From a bacterium (GTDB taxonomy: Bacteria; UBP14; UBA6098; 4484-93): a DNA stretch of 58,868 nt. The notes under the pieces were generated by a model. It was not told the DNA's origin and did not search any database. It was given only the letters and a program-made list of their open reading frames with translations. A program made the translations under genes and the position numbers. Shown piece by piece: positions 41,896 to 51,994 of the stretch (positions within the stretch are counted from its first letter, which is position 1; each line of letters begins with the position of its first letter). The stretch lies in NCBI GenBank assembly GCA_021158465.1, contig JAGGUN010000042.1:1-58868 (forward strand), in the 5' to 3' direction.

Positions 41896-43719
41896 TTATA
41901 TTTTGCTAGCCTTCTCCCTTAATCTGCTTGCCATGTCGGGCATACCAAGTTCCTCAAAACAGGTAGCAGCACCCTCGAGAGCCTGTTTTAGGTTCTCGAC
42001 CGATAGGTCAGGATAGAGCAGATATAGCTTCATATATTCTGCTAAGGCTTCTCTGGTGGCTTTCTCGCCACCGAAGGAGTGCTTAATCTCTGCTATCATA
42101 AGCTGTGCATCATCCGCTATAGTGTTATCCTTGAACTTCTTTGGAAACATCGGGTAGGAGATCCGTCCAAGCTCTTCATTGTAAAAGCCCATCTGATACT
42201 CGGATGTAATCTTCTCGAGGTATTCCAGAGCCTCCTCCTTCTCCTCATCGGAGCCGTCTTTGAGCATCTCTGCCATAATGAAAAGCGCGCAAGGACGCTC
42301 TCTCGTATTGTCCTCGTCGGCTATTATCTTCTTAAATATCGCTTTTGCAGAGTCCAGTTCACCGAGTTGGTAAAGGGTATAAGCCAGGTCGAACTGCAGT
42401 CTAACATCGTACTGGACGCTATCGCCGCCAACGAATATCAGGTCCTCTATGAGCTGGCGCGTCTCAGGGGTATAGCCTTTCTTGTGCATATAGCTCTCTG
42501 CATACATGTAGTGAGTTTTCTGGCTGAAGTATGACATCGCCTCAGGGATTGTGAGTAGCTCATTCTTCCAGTTGTCGCCGAACTTTCCCTGGTAGGCTTG
42601 ACTGAAGTAATAGCAAGCGTCAGAGAATGACGGATTGGCGGAGAACGGTGCTTCCAACCACTGGTATCGGAACGAGCAGTACCCAAAGATGAGGTTTGCC
42701 CTTGCTCCAGTTAGCCAGTCTTTGTCGAGCAGGAGCTCAAAATCGGACAGTCGCGTGCAGGGGTCGGAGACTGTGTCAAGCTCCGCAAAATACTCTGGCT
42801 CGGTTCCCCTAACAGCGAAGGAGACCCTTGCGTAATCGTTTCCAGCGGGGTTCATAAGACCGACCGCGTAGTCAACCGTTGTTTGCTTTCCCTTGAGGTC
42901 CAGCTTGCCGAAACGGTCGAAAGCAAAACCAACCCCAGCTGAGAGCTCGTTCCCGTCATACCCTGCCCGAAGACGCAAAGACCTCGAGAACTTATACTCC
43001 GCACCGAATCGCGGAAATATCGAGCGCCCAGTGATGATGTCAATATCGGATGTTAGCCTTAGCCTCTTGAACAGAAGATAGCTTAAGCCAGTTCTTATCC
43101 CTATGGGAATCTTCTCTCCCTGGATCTCGGATGCCCCAAGATTAAATACGCTGAGAGCAAGTCGCACCCCAGATATATCTTTTGTGATGATTCCAAGGTC
43201 GACTCCTCCCCAGCCGGATGCGGACTCATTGTTCATATTCTCGAGCAGGAACTTCGTTGAGAAGCCGACCCGTAGCCGCTTATGCCAGAGGTACCTCCCA
43301 TATCCTACATATATCGCCTGTTTCATCAGGGAAAATTTGCCGGTAGGGAGGTTATACTCATCGCGCCCGTCGAAATCGCTCATCCCAAGGTTCGTGTATC
43401 CGAGAGCAAACACTCCCAGCTTCTTCGTCGGATAGGCAAACGATGCGAAGTTGTAGCGTGAGTCGACATAGAGCATCGAATGCATAAAGGAAAGCTCCCA
43501 GCGTTCTGTGGAAGCGAGTCCCGCGGGGTTCCAGACGAGGGCGTCTCCGCCCGAGGTTATGCAGGAATACGCCCTACCCATACCGAGAGCCCTCGCTCCA
43601 ACGCCCCATCGAAGGAACTCACCCGGCTGTCCAGCACTTCCCTCACCACAATATCCATAGGAGGGCAGAAGCAGTGCCGCCAGGAGTGTCAGCGTCAGGA
43701 GTTTTACAGATTTTATCAT
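41896..43719 (-). CDS. PorV/PorQ-type outer-membrane protein with TPR tail
   Basis: 607 residues. Signal peptide 1-24, then the PorV/PorQ opening (RWGVGARALGMGRAY, DALVWNPAGLAS) and a barrel of about 290 residues (FASFAYPTKKLGVFALGYTN, LRAGYDGNELSAGVGFAF). Residues about 320-607 are helical TPR-like repeats (QFDLAYTLYQLGELDSAKAIFKKII, ALFIMAEMLKDGSDEEKEEAL) that would lie in the periplasm. In T9SS systems PorV carries cargo after translocation; the TPR tail could link it to the TPR/propeller proteins of the operon. AAGGGG precedes the ATG. Confidence 0.85.
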   Translation of the reverse strand: MIKSVKLLTLTLLAALLLPSYGYCGEGSAGQPGEFLRWGVGARALGMGRAYSCITSGGDALVWNPAGLASTERWELSFMHSMLYVDSRYNFASFAYPTKKLGVFALGYTNLGMSDFDGRDEYNLPTGKFSLMKQAIYVGYGRYLWHKRLRVGFSTKFLLENMNNESASGWGGVDLGIITKDISGVRLALSVFNLGASEIQGEKIPIGIRTGLSYLLFKRLRLTSDIDIITGRSIFPRFGAEYKFSRSLRLRAGYDGNELSAGVGFAFDRFGKLDLKGKQTTVDYAVGLMNPAGNDYARVSFAVRGTEPEYFAELDTVSDPCTRLSDFELLLDKDWLTGARANLIFGYCSFRYQWLEAPFSANPSFSDACYYFSQAYQGKFGDNWKNELLTIPEAMSYFSQKTHYMYAESYMHKKGYTPETRQLIEDLIFVGGDSVQYDVRLQFDLAYTLYQLGELDSAKAIFKKIIADEDNTRERPCALFIMAEMLKDGSDEEKEEALEYLEKITSEYQMGFYNEELGRISYPMFPKKFKDNTIADDAQLMIAEIKHSFGGEKATREALAEYMKLYLLYPDLSVENLKQALEGAATCFEELGMPDMASRLREKASKI

Positions 43720-43744
43720 ATCTATACCCCTTAGGTTTTTGTGG

Positions 43745-46700
43745 CTACTCTGTTCTCTTCCAGACAGCTATCTTATGCCTGTAAACTTTGTTCCCTATCT
43801 TCACGACACAGATATATCCACCGTTGCCGACGGTCTTGCCTTTGTCATTCTTGCCGTCCCATACAATGTCGGTCAAACGCTCAGAGAGGGTTATCTCTTT
43901 TGACCAAACAAGGTTCCCGAATGCATCGAAGAGCTTCACATCTGCCTTCTCTCCGGGAGAACCTGCTTTTATCCTTATTGTTGCTGTTTCGGTGTTCGGG
44001 TCAAACGGATTGGGAAAGTTGGATACCTCTGCCTTCTCCACATCGACAATGATCTCGTCTGTCACAGTTCCGGATGGGTTCTCGGCTCTGTCAAGCACAC
44101 GGGCATATATCGTCCTCTTGTCCCCCAATGTTCCTCCAGATTCCGGTATATATTTTTGTTCCTGGCAGGTGTAGTAAACTGTTGGGTCGTCGAGGGTGAA
44201 AGGCAGAATCTGGCGGTTCACAGAGAAGTCCTCGCTCTCCGAGACGAGCAATGATGCAACCTCTCCTGGTGGGACATCTGCTGCGCCTTCAACGACTATC
44301 TTCACACGGTAGTCATCTGACCAGTTCTCGTCATCGGTTGTGGCGTCCATAACCCGGATTCCATCGACTGTTGGCGGGATCGTATCGAGAATTATCGTTG
44401 CGCTGTCTATCCCGCTTGGATAGGCACCTTGCATTATCTGGCAATACACTGTCTTCGGCTCGTTTACTGGAGTGGCAAAGGTATATGTTGAGTCTGAGTA
44501 ACTGAACGGTACCCATCTGACACCTCTGAAGCGCCTATCCTCGCTTATCCTCATCGAGTCAGGAACGGCATCGAGGTCGCTGAATATCACAACCCTTACC
44601 GTCTGGTTGTTCGTGAACTCTGAATCGGTTGTATCAACCATATCGAAGAGTACAAAATTGTATGAGAGCGTCTCGGGGACAACCCACATCTTCAGCGTGT
44701 CGATATTCGATGGGTTCCCGGCGGAGTCGACGGCAAGCGCATAGATGTGGTATAATCTATCAGGTGTTACAAGGTCGTGCAGTCCGAACGGAACATTAAC
44801 TATTTCACTTCCTGCCCAGGTTGAGTCAGCACGGATAAGGACGGTATCGGGCAGCTCATCTGCCCAGAAATATACCCTCGATATAAAGCCGGGAGCAGGT
44901 CTGTCGAGCATACGGATCTCGACGGTCGGTGGATTCACCGTTACAATGGAGTCGATGCTCTCACCATCCTGCGTGAAGTCTATAACCGGCGGAAGCATAT
45001 CAAGCTTCATATCAGCAACGATGAGTGAGTTGAAGTCAAGATTGTTCCCCCAGTTGTCCGCTGAGTCTCTCGCTGCAATCCCGACAGGACGAGACACTTC
45101 GGTTGTATCGTACATAAGAATGAGGTTTATTGTATCGATTGCAGGGTCATAGTCGAACGAGAGGGTATCACCGTTCACGGTGAACTCCAGTTCCTGATGC
45201 CAGAGGGAATCCTCGATACTTCCCCAGAAGCGGAGCGAGTCAACGCCGGAGAGGTTATCCTCGATATCGCCGAACACTGCCCAGATATAAGGCGAATTCG
45301 ACCATGAAGTGTCGGCAAAGAATATATCAGGGAAATGCTCAACGGTAGTCGTATCGACACAGACAAACCCTGATGCAAGCTCAGGCGCGGTCTTGTCCAG
45401 CACAATACTTGCACTCTCAGGTGGGGATACTTCTCCTGATACCGATTTTACCCAACCGTATACAAGCTTCTCTCCTTCGGAGACATCGGAGAATGTGTAT
45501 GTAGTCTCCCCGTCCGCAGGGAAAGGAATCCACCACTCGATCGTGTCTATATCCTCGACGAAGCTCTCAGAAAGGTAATAATACCCAGGTGGAGGAGCGG
45601 AAGGTGGAATGTTGAACTGCACCTCTACAACATTGTTGTTGGCATAGATTGAGTCCGGTACAGGAGAATCGTAATCGAACAGTGTGAACTTGAAGCGAGC
45701 GCCTCTTAGATAAACAATGGATGAGGAATCGAGCAGACTTATGTTTCCTGCTCTATCCTTCAGTGCGGCATACACTATCTTTTCTCCAGGTGTTGCGGTG
45801 TCCTCGAGTGTATAATCGAGGCTCGTCGAGTAATCACGCCAGATGTCGGACAGCTCGGCAGGGTAAGCGGACCTTCTCTCGAATATCGCAATGTACGCAG
45901 GAGTAAGCTCTCCGTCCTCGCCAGCTATCTCGACGATGATGTCAGGTGAATCGGTGTAGTCGTACGAGCCACTTGTTGCATCCTTCAGCTGCACCGATAT
46001 AATGGATGGGTCGTGGGTATCGAGTGTAATGATCGATGTAGCTCCCTCATCGAACGGGCTTGACCAGTTCCCCGCGGAGTCCTGTACCCAGCCCTGGACA
46101 TACTTGGCTCCGTCACCTGCTGGTAGGTCAAAATGGACGAACGGGGAATACTCTCCCTCCTCCTCGGTAGACTCACAGCGAAGTTTATACCAATAAATTC
46201 CGGAACCTGCAATGTCTGTCGGGTCGTTGAAATACACCTTTATATGCTCATCGTTTGTCCAGCCAGCATCTGCAACCTCGGATGTGTCGGCGTATGAGAA
46301 TTCGGTCGTTACATCCCTTGTCGATATGCTCGGAAGGCGGGGATTAGTCAGGTCGAGGAATATACTCAGGCTATCCCAGGCGGTTGGATGAAGCGGGTCG
46401 CCGGTATCAAGACCGCGAACGCTTATCCACCTGTCACGATTGTCTGCCTCGGGATGCGATATCTCATACTCAAATACTATCGTTGTCTCGGGAAGGGTTA
46501 TATACGGCAGGCGTACCCTCACCGTATCGGCTGAGCGGTCATCGGTGATGAACATAGAGTCGATGTCGTTCCCGTATCTTATGGTGAGTTCCACGAGCAC
46601 GCTGTCTGTGAAGCGACCTGTGGTGTCGGGACCGTCTATATCCCGAATTCCCAGGAGAGCTATTTCCTTATGGTCGGCAGGGTCATAATAGACGGAATCA

Positions 46701-48418
46701 ACGACGATATTGGACAGACTGCCTGCGCTATCCTTCACGACACAGTAGATTTTAAGCCAGCTGTTTGGAGTTGAGGCATCGTCGAAATCGAATGTTGTTG
46801 TGAGTGAGAAATCGAGCCAGGCGTCATCCGGGATCGAGCCGATAGAGGTTGAATCCTCGGTTAGATACATCTTGTAAGGTGCGCCAACGGTTCCATCGGG
46901 GACTATGTTGACGAGGTTTGCAGCGGTGAAAGCGGTTGTATCCGCCCCAAATGGGCTGGTAACGGAAACGGATAGCAATGCTGGTGGCTGGGTGTCGAGG
47001 TATATTGCTGAATGGTGAACATCGCTCATATTCCCTGCAGAATCCTTTATAGCCGTGTAGGTATCCTTTAGCCCATCACCCTCGGGGAGCGTGTAGGGAT
47101 AGTCCACATCCCCTATGTAGTCGAGTCGAGCTACATTCTCCGTGAGAGCCTCATCTGTTGCAATTATGACAGAATCTATACCGGAGGCGAAGTACTCGCC
47201 GTTTATCGGGTCGCAGGGGTCGACAAGGTCGATATGTATCTCCTCGGTGTTGGTATACCCTGGCTCAGCCACAGCCTCCGTCCAGGACGGGGTGTCGGTC
47301 ATATCTTGTGCTACGGTATGCATCATCTCGGGAGCTCTCGTATCCACATAGAAGGATGCGTCATAATCGGCAATCAACTCAATGTTCCCTGCCGAATCCA
47401 CAGCCATCGTGTATATACGATACTCTCCGTCCCCTCTCGGCGGGACGAAACGCATAGAATCAGAAACCTCTGTTGCACCCTCGTAACGCTTGATATTGTA
47501 AACCGTGTCTTCCTCGCCATGGTAACTGTACATAAGCTTCAGTGTGTCGATGCCGGACGGAAGTGAACCGGTATCTGAGCCTGTGTAGTATATAGGGATG
47601 TCGATATCGGTGTAGTACAGCGGGACGGAGTCTGCTATAACAGAGGATACCGGTTCCACCGTGTCAAACCGAGTCCAGAGCTGGGCCTCATCCAGCTCAG
47701 GGTCGGGTTCCCACTCATTGCCGAGTGAATCCGTGCCGGCAAGGAAGAACTCGTAGTAAGTGTCACCGGAAATATCCGAGGAGTTGAAGACAATAAAGCC
47801 TTCAATAGGTGAGGTAACAGACGGGACATCGTATGTAGCATAGTAATTCCAGTCTTCTCCTGTGGTGAGACGGTAGTAAAGCTTGACGGTGGAGACACCG
47901 GAGCAGACGGCATCCTCAGCTGTAAAGTTTATAGTAAGGGATGCCCTGTTTGTCCATACCGAGATCTCATCTGGAGAGACCAGAGGTGGCGAGTTATCCT
48001 GTGTGGAGCAGACGGTGTCCGACCAGGGGCTAAAGCCATATTCTCCGGTGCCTGTGACATATCTGTATCGGATGCGGTAGCAGTACTCGACGCCATCACG
48101 GAGTGGGTCATCTGCTGGCACTCCGTCGAGCAGATCCACCCCTACCTCGAAGCAGTTGTCGGTAACATCGGAAGCGGGTATGGGCCATATGGAGAAGTTC
48201 GGATCGGTCGAATCGGGGAATTCTCCGGTAGATGAGACCTGTAGCTCATAAGCACTTATCGTTGGATGCCCCTCGGGAATTGTCCAACAGATAGTGTTGG
48301 TTGTTCCCTCTGTGTACTCAGGCTCCGGCAGTAGTGTCGGAGCAGGTTGAGCAGAAACCGATACACTAACTGCCAGAGCAATAAGCGTAACCAAAGGTAT
48401 TCCTCTTGTTATCTTCAT
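43745..48418 (-). CDS. Giant secreted Ig-like repeat protein (1557 aa) with sorting domain
   Basis: Signal peptide 1-23. An N-terminal module with the phrase PEYTEGTTNTICW is followed by about a dozen bacterial Ig-like repeats of roughly 120 residues. Each opens with a 'LDTxPP' or 'LDxTxP' phrase, carries 'DATS/TxxxYTDS', and ends with 'VKDSAGN/DRAGN' (for example LDTHDPSIISVQLKDATSG, LDTIPPTVDGIRVMDATTD, GWVQDSAGNWSSP). The end is a FlgD-Ig-type sorting module: NFPNPFDPNTE, then WDGKNDKGKTVGNGGYI. It is probably a long stalk-like surface protein. The gene is flanked by the PorV-TPR gene (25 bases) and by the second giant gene (15 bases). Confidence 0.9.
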   Translation of the reverse strand: MKITRGIPLVTLIALAVSVSVSAQPAPTLLPEPEYTEGTTNTICWTIPEGHPTISAYELQVSSTGEFPDSTDPNFSIWPIPASDVTDNCFEVGVDLLDGVPADDPLRDGVEYCYRIRYRYVTGTGEYGFSPWSDTVCSTQDNSPPLVSPDEISVWTNRASLTINFTAEDAVCSGVSTVKLYYRLTTGEDWNYYATYDVPSVTSPIEGFIVFNSSDISGDTYYEFFLAGTDSLGNEWEPDPELDEAQLWTRFDTVEPVSSVIADSVPLYYTDIDIPIYYTGSDTGSLPSGIDTLKLMYSYHGEEDTVYNIKRYEGATEVSDSMRFVPPRGDGEYRIYTMAVDSAGNIELIADYDASFYVDTRAPEMMHTVAQDMTDTPSWTEAVAEPGYTNTEEIHIDLVDPCDPINGEYFASGIDSVIIATDEALTENVARLDYIGDVDYPYTLPEGDGLKDTYTAIKDSAGNMSDVHHSAIYLDTQPPALLSVSVTSPFGADTTAFTAANLVNIVPDGTVGAPYKMYLTEDSTSIGSIPDDAWLDFSLTTTFDFDDASTPNSWLKIYCVVKDSAGSLSNIVVDSVYYDPADHKEIALLGIRDIDGPDTTGRFTDSVLVELTIRYGNDIDSMFITDDRSADTVRVRLPYITLPETTIVFEYEISHPEADNRDRWISVRGLDTGDPLHPTAWDSLSIFLDLTNPRLPSISTRDVTTEFSYADTSEVADAGWTNDEHIKVYFNDPTDIAGSGIYWYKLRCESTEEEGEYSPFVHFDLPAGDGAKYVQGWVQDSAGNWSSPFDEGATSIITLDTHDPSIISVQLKDATSGSYDYTDSPDIIVEIAGEDGELTPAYIAIFERRSAYPAELSDIWRDYSTSLDYTLEDTATPGEKIVYAALKDRAGNISLLDSSSIVYLRGARFKFTLFDYDSPVPDSIYANNNVVEVQFNIPPSAPPPGYYYLSESFVEDIDTIEWWIPFPADGETTYTFSDVSEGEKLVYGWVKSVSGEVSPPESASIVLDKTAPELASGFVCVDTTTVEHFPDIFFADTSWSNSPYIWAVFGDIEDNLSGVDSLRFWGSIEDSLWHQELEFTVNGDTLSFDYDPAIDTINLILMYDTTEVSRPVGIAARDSADNWGNNLDFNSLIVADMKLDMLPPVIDFTQDGESIDSIVTVNPPTVEIRMLDRPAPGFISRVYFWADELPDTVLIRADSTWAGSEIVNVPFGLHDLVTPDRLYHIYALAVDSAGNPSNIDTLKMWVVPETLSYNFVLFDMVDTTDSEFTNNQTVRVVIFSDLDAVPDSMRISEDRRFRGVRWVPFSYSDSTYTFATPVNEPKTVYCQIMQGAYPSGIDSATIILDTIPPTVDGIRVMDATTDDENWSDDYRVKIVVEGAADVPPGEVASLLVSESEDFSVNRQILPFTLDDPTVYYTCQEQKYIPESGGTLGDKRTIYARVLDRAENPSGTVTDEIIVDVEKAEVSNFPNPFDPNTETATIRIKAGSPGEKADVKLFDAFGNLVWSKEITLSERLTDIVWDGKNDKGKTVGNGGYICVVKIGNKVYRHKIAVWKRTE

Positions 48419-48433
48419 TCTACCCCTCTTTAT

Positions 48434-51400
48434 TTATTTGACAAGTACCATCTTCCTGGTTTCGCTAATGTCATCAGCTACTACTCTATAAAGGTAGACA
48501 CCGCTTCCCACGGGTGCCCCGAGGTCGTCGCAACCGTCCCAAATGACCCAATTCTCGCCCGGAGGAAATACTGACGAAACGAGATTTCTGATGAGCTTGC
48601 CGTCGATTGTGTATATCGATATTAGGACCATCTTCTCCTCTGGCAGAACGAAGCCGAGCCTCGTCTCGAGGTTGAACGGATTGGGAACATTCCCCAAAAC
48701 CGTCATACGACGGGGAAGAGCCTTCTTGTAATAAATCGCTATCTCCCCTGAAAGCGAAGCAGAGGTTATGTCCCTCATATCGTATCTGTTCCCTTCGGCA
48801 TCCTCGAGGATAAATTGCCCGTTGATATCAGGCAGGGACCAAGATACCTGCATCCTGTGAGGAAGGGCAATCTTGAATGTTGCTTCATTACCGGTTTCTG
48901 CAATATCCCTTAGGAGTCCACCGTTGAATGAAACATATTGCATCCCAGGAGTAGCGGGGGGCATGGGTAGGTCAAACCTATCGCCGTTTTCTGCCATACC
49001 GAACTCGAGCCTTGTTCCGCTCTGCTCGGTACCAAGCAAGATCCCTGCAAGCCATTCTGGTGAAAAGGTCTCGAACTGCTTATCCTCGGCAGGTAAGATA
49101 ATATCTCCCTCTTCTCTGGCAAGGACCCAGTACCCGTACCCCGGGTGAGCAGAGGTATGTGTATCGTATCTTCCCTCCCAAGGGTTATACCAGAAAAGAT
49201 ATGGTGAGATGAGTAGCCCGGCAGGGTCGGTGGAGAAACCTGACTCCTCGGATATCGAGCCTACGAGGTTCCAACCACGATACAAATGACGCGTCATAGA
49301 GTGGGAGGGCATTCCTTTTACCCAGTATGTTCTGCTTTCAAGAGAGAGAACAAAATATCCCCTTCCCGTTTCAAGTATATCCTCGGAAACAAAGATTCTG
49401 TCCACGGGGTCCCACCAGAAGCAGGTGTCTGCCCCTGGGAAGAGGATGTTGAAATGTCTGTTCCTTGGATACACAGGAACGGAGACCATATTCCAGCCCT
49501 CTGCCAGGTCGATCCTCACGGAGTCCATCTCGACCCCCTCCAGTTCGTAATAGTATGGGTGGGAGAATCCGCTCTCATTCCCTGACAGGTCGATGGCAAC
49601 AAGTGAGAAGTACATATCGGGTGAGCCAGAAAATATCTCGATCGGAAGGACCATTCTTGTTGCGGCGACAGGTTCTTCCTGATAGAATAGGAGCGGGTCA
49701 CCAAGCCATATCCAGCTCTCTTCCTGGGCATAATATAGTGAATACCTGTTTCCGAAGGGCGAACCGTAACCAGGAGGTGTCGTATCCTGAAGCTCGATTA
49801 TAATGTTCTCCCTTAGAGGAGAAATATACACAGTGTCGATAACTGGAACTGCAGGAGGTGTTCCATCCCAGAGTGAGATTTGGGTACCTGTTGAGTTCTC
49901 CTGACCGAAGCTGTCAACGGCAGATACCGTATAGTAGTTGTCATGGAAATAGTTACCCGGGTTCGGCGAGTAATCTGTCCAGACAAATGGGCAGGAAGAT
50001 GCAGGGAAGCTTGCAACCTCCTCGCCGAGGGTTCCTGGTGTATCTGAACGGTAAACTATGTAACGGGATACGCCTATTCCGTAGTCGAACGATGGTTTCC
50101 ATCCGATCGTCAGGTTGACTGTCTCGACACTGTCTGCCTGAGAATAGATTGTGTCGATGTGAACAGCATTAGGAGGGGAGTTGTCGAGCCTGGTGTGGAC
50201 AACATTCGACCACTCAGATACATTGCCGAGGGCGTCGATCCCCTGAACCCTGATATAGTAGCGCGTCTCCATAAGTCCGCTGATTGTAAATGTCAGTGTA
50301 TCGATGTCCTCATCGTCGAAATCCTCAGGGTTGGAGAAGACTGGATCGTGGACCGAGCGCCAGATGCTCGATGTCGCTGTATGGAAATCGGGGAAAACAT
50401 CGTGTTCTATAATTATGGAATCGGCGTCGCCATGTGATGTATCGATGATTGTCAAGGTAATGCTGTTCCCTGGTGTCCAAAGCGGTAGAGCATCAAGTAC
50501 GAAAGCAGGACAACTGTTATCAACACAAGCTTCCGCATAGTCCCTCGGGTAGGGAGATAACCTACCAAGCCTGTCCTCAGGCACGACGGTGTAGATATAG
50601 CATTCGCCATCTGTGAGGTCAGCATCTATGTAGTGGAAGAACCTTTCTTCTCCAGTTGTTGGATAAAAGTAGCGAACGAGGTAAATATCATCTTCAGGAC
50701 CGATTGTCTCGAGTGCGTCCAGTTCATCTGGGGTCACACGATATAGCCTGTATCTCATAAGTCCGACACCGCAGTCCATCGAATCAGGGTGATCCGCCCA
50801 GAACTCAATCTCAATCCTGCCATCATCAAGGGGCTCAGCGTGTATGGAATCTATCGCCTTTGGACCCTCCAGGTCGAACCTTGTAAAGACAGGCACAGAC
50901 CAGGAAGAGGTCAACCAACCGACATCCTGAGCCTGAGCTTCATAACCGTACCTCTCACAGTTCGACCCATAGAATGTGTATTCTGGAAGATCACTCCAGC
51001 CAGTGGAGTCGATATATACTCTCGTGCTGTCGTCGTAAACGATAAACCTGCGGAACCTATAAAGCCTCGTGTAATACCCACAGCTCGGGCATTCATCGAG
51101 GTTCACCCGAACGGTTACGAACGGTGTAGTAGTTATAGAGTCAATAGATAGAAGATTTGCGCAGGGGGGGAAACACGGATAATGACGAGTACACTCTCTG
51201 ATAACAATATTCCCTCTGTTGGGGAAGTGTCCTACCCTGTCGACAGGAACAACGGTGTAATAGTAGCAGGTATTACTGTCGAGGTCGATTATGTGGTCTT
51301 CCGGACCATCATCTGTGAAGAAGAATCTCTCTCTGCCGTCATCGGTAACGGTGGCGACAAGGTAGTCCCTATCATCGATTATGTTGAGCTCGCTTTCTAT

Positions 51401-51904
51401 CTCCGAACGGTAAATTCTGTAGTACCCAACACCGCTTGCGGAATCGTGCGTCCTGCGCCACTGAATCTGTATCTGATTCCCTGGTAGTGCGGATGCATCG
51501 ACACACTCGACAGGGTCCGGGTCATAGATATCCTGCATTGTAATCTGTGGACTCGACCAGGCAGTTGTATCTCCAGCAGAATTCATTCCCTGAACATAGT
51601 AGGCGTAAATCTCGGCATCAAGCATATCGTGGAATATGTAATCTATCGTGGGGAACCAGTCAGTAACCTCGTTTAACTCGGGTCTGCCAGATATTGCTTC
51701 CCTCTTGAAACGGAACATAACATCATCGGCTGGCGTGATGGTCGTATCCACCACAAGATGAACGGATGTTCCCGCGGTGTACGCTGGGAGTGGCTCAAGC
51801 TCAGCTACAAAGGGTGGTGGTGGAGAGTCCGCAAAAACACCACTTGTCAAGGCGAGTATAAAAACTCCCAGGAACCCAAAGGAATATAGTATTTTATTCA
51901 CCAT
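48434..51904 (-). CDS. Giant secreted FN3-repeat protein (1156 aa) with sorting domain
   Basis: Signal peptide 1-25. Like its neighbour it begins with a module containing PAYTAGTSVHLVV. Several FN3-type repeats follow, many containing 'YRIYRSE/YIVYRSD' and 'YYTVVPVDRVG/YYTVSAVDSFG' phrases. Near residue 780 comes a GWNMVSVPVYP domain with CFWWDPVDR and GRGYFVLS, a module often seen before FCB sorting domains. The end is VPNPFNLETRL ... WDGCDDLGAPVGSGVYLYRV. It is the first gene of the operon, downstream of a promoter at 51956-51984. The function is likely adhesion or a surface layer role, unknown in detail. Confidence 0.9.
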   Translation of the reverse strand: MVNKILYSFGFLGVFILALTSGVFADSPPPPFVAELEPLPAYTAGTSVHLVVDTTITPADDVMFRFKREAISGRPELNEVTDWFPTIDYIFHDMLDAEIYAYYVQGMNSAGDTTAWSSPQITMQDIYDPDPVECVDASALPGNQIQIQWRRTHDSASGVGYYRIYRSEIESELNIIDDRDYLVATVTDDGRERFFFTDDGPEDHIIDLDSNTCYYYTVVPVDRVGHFPNRGNIVIRECTRHYPCFPPCANLLSIDSITTTPFVTVRVNLDECPSCGYYTRLYRFRRFIVYDDSTRVYIDSTGWSDLPEYTFYGSNCERYGYEAQAQDVGWLTSSWSVPVFTRFDLEGPKAIDSIHAEPLDDGRIEIEFWADHPDSMDCGVGLMRYRLYRVTPDELDALETIGPEDDIYLVRYFYPTTGEERFFHYIDADLTDGECYIYTVVPEDRLGRLSPYPRDYAEACVDNSCPAFVLDALPLWTPGNSITLTIIDTSHGDADSIIIEHDVFPDFHTATSSIWRSVHDPVFSNPEDFDDEDIDTLTFTISGLMETRYYIRVQGIDALGNVSEWSNVVHTRLDNSPPNAVHIDTIYSQADSVETVNLTIGWKPSFDYGIGVSRYIVYRSDTPGTLGEEVASFPASSCPFVWTDYSPNPGNYFHDNYYTVSAVDSFGQENSTGTQISLWDGTPPAVPVIDTVYISPLRENIIIELQDTTPPGYGSPFGNRYSLYYAQEESWIWLGDPLLFYQEEPVAATRMVLPIEIFSGSPDMYFSLVAIDLSGNESGFSHPYYYELEGVEMDSVRIDLAEGWNMVSVPVYPRNRHFNILFPGADTCFWWDPVDRIFVSEDILETGRGYFVLSLESRTYWVKGMPSHSMTRHLYRGWNLVGSISEESGFSTDPAGLLISPYLFWYNPWEGRYDTHTSAHPGYGYWVLAREEGDIILPAEDKQFETFSPEWLAGILLGTEQSGTRLEFGMAENGDRFDLPMPPATPGMQYVSFNGGLLRDIAETGNEATFKIALPHRMQVSWSLPDINGQFILEDAEGNRYDMRDITSASLSGEIAIYYKKALPRRMTVLGNVPNPFNLETRLGFVLPEEKMVLISIYTIDGKLIRNLVSSVFPPGENWVIWDGCDDLGAPVGSGVYLYRVVADDISETRKMVLVK

Positions 51905-51955
51905 CGAGGATTCCCCCTTCTTGGTTTATTTATATTCCCAGATACAAGGTTTCTC

Positions 51956-51984
51956 AATAAATCAACTTTCCAGTTCAAAGTCAA
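51956..51984 (-). promoter_or_regulatory. Probable promoter of the giant-protein/Exb operon
   Basis: TTGACT (51984-51979), 17 bases, TTTATT (51961-51956), in the 90-base gap after the LytM gene. The predicted start near 51949 leaves a 45-base leader with AAGGGGGAATCCTCG before the ATG. The -10 matches only in part. Confidence 0.5.
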
Positions 51985-51994
51985 GAAAAAAGTT

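Noticed and set aside
43745-48418. Repeats in the giant Ig-like gene as a DNA repeat or CRISPR array
   Set aside because: The similarity is at protein level only (about 120-residue domains); DNA copies differ and no short spaced direct repeats are present.
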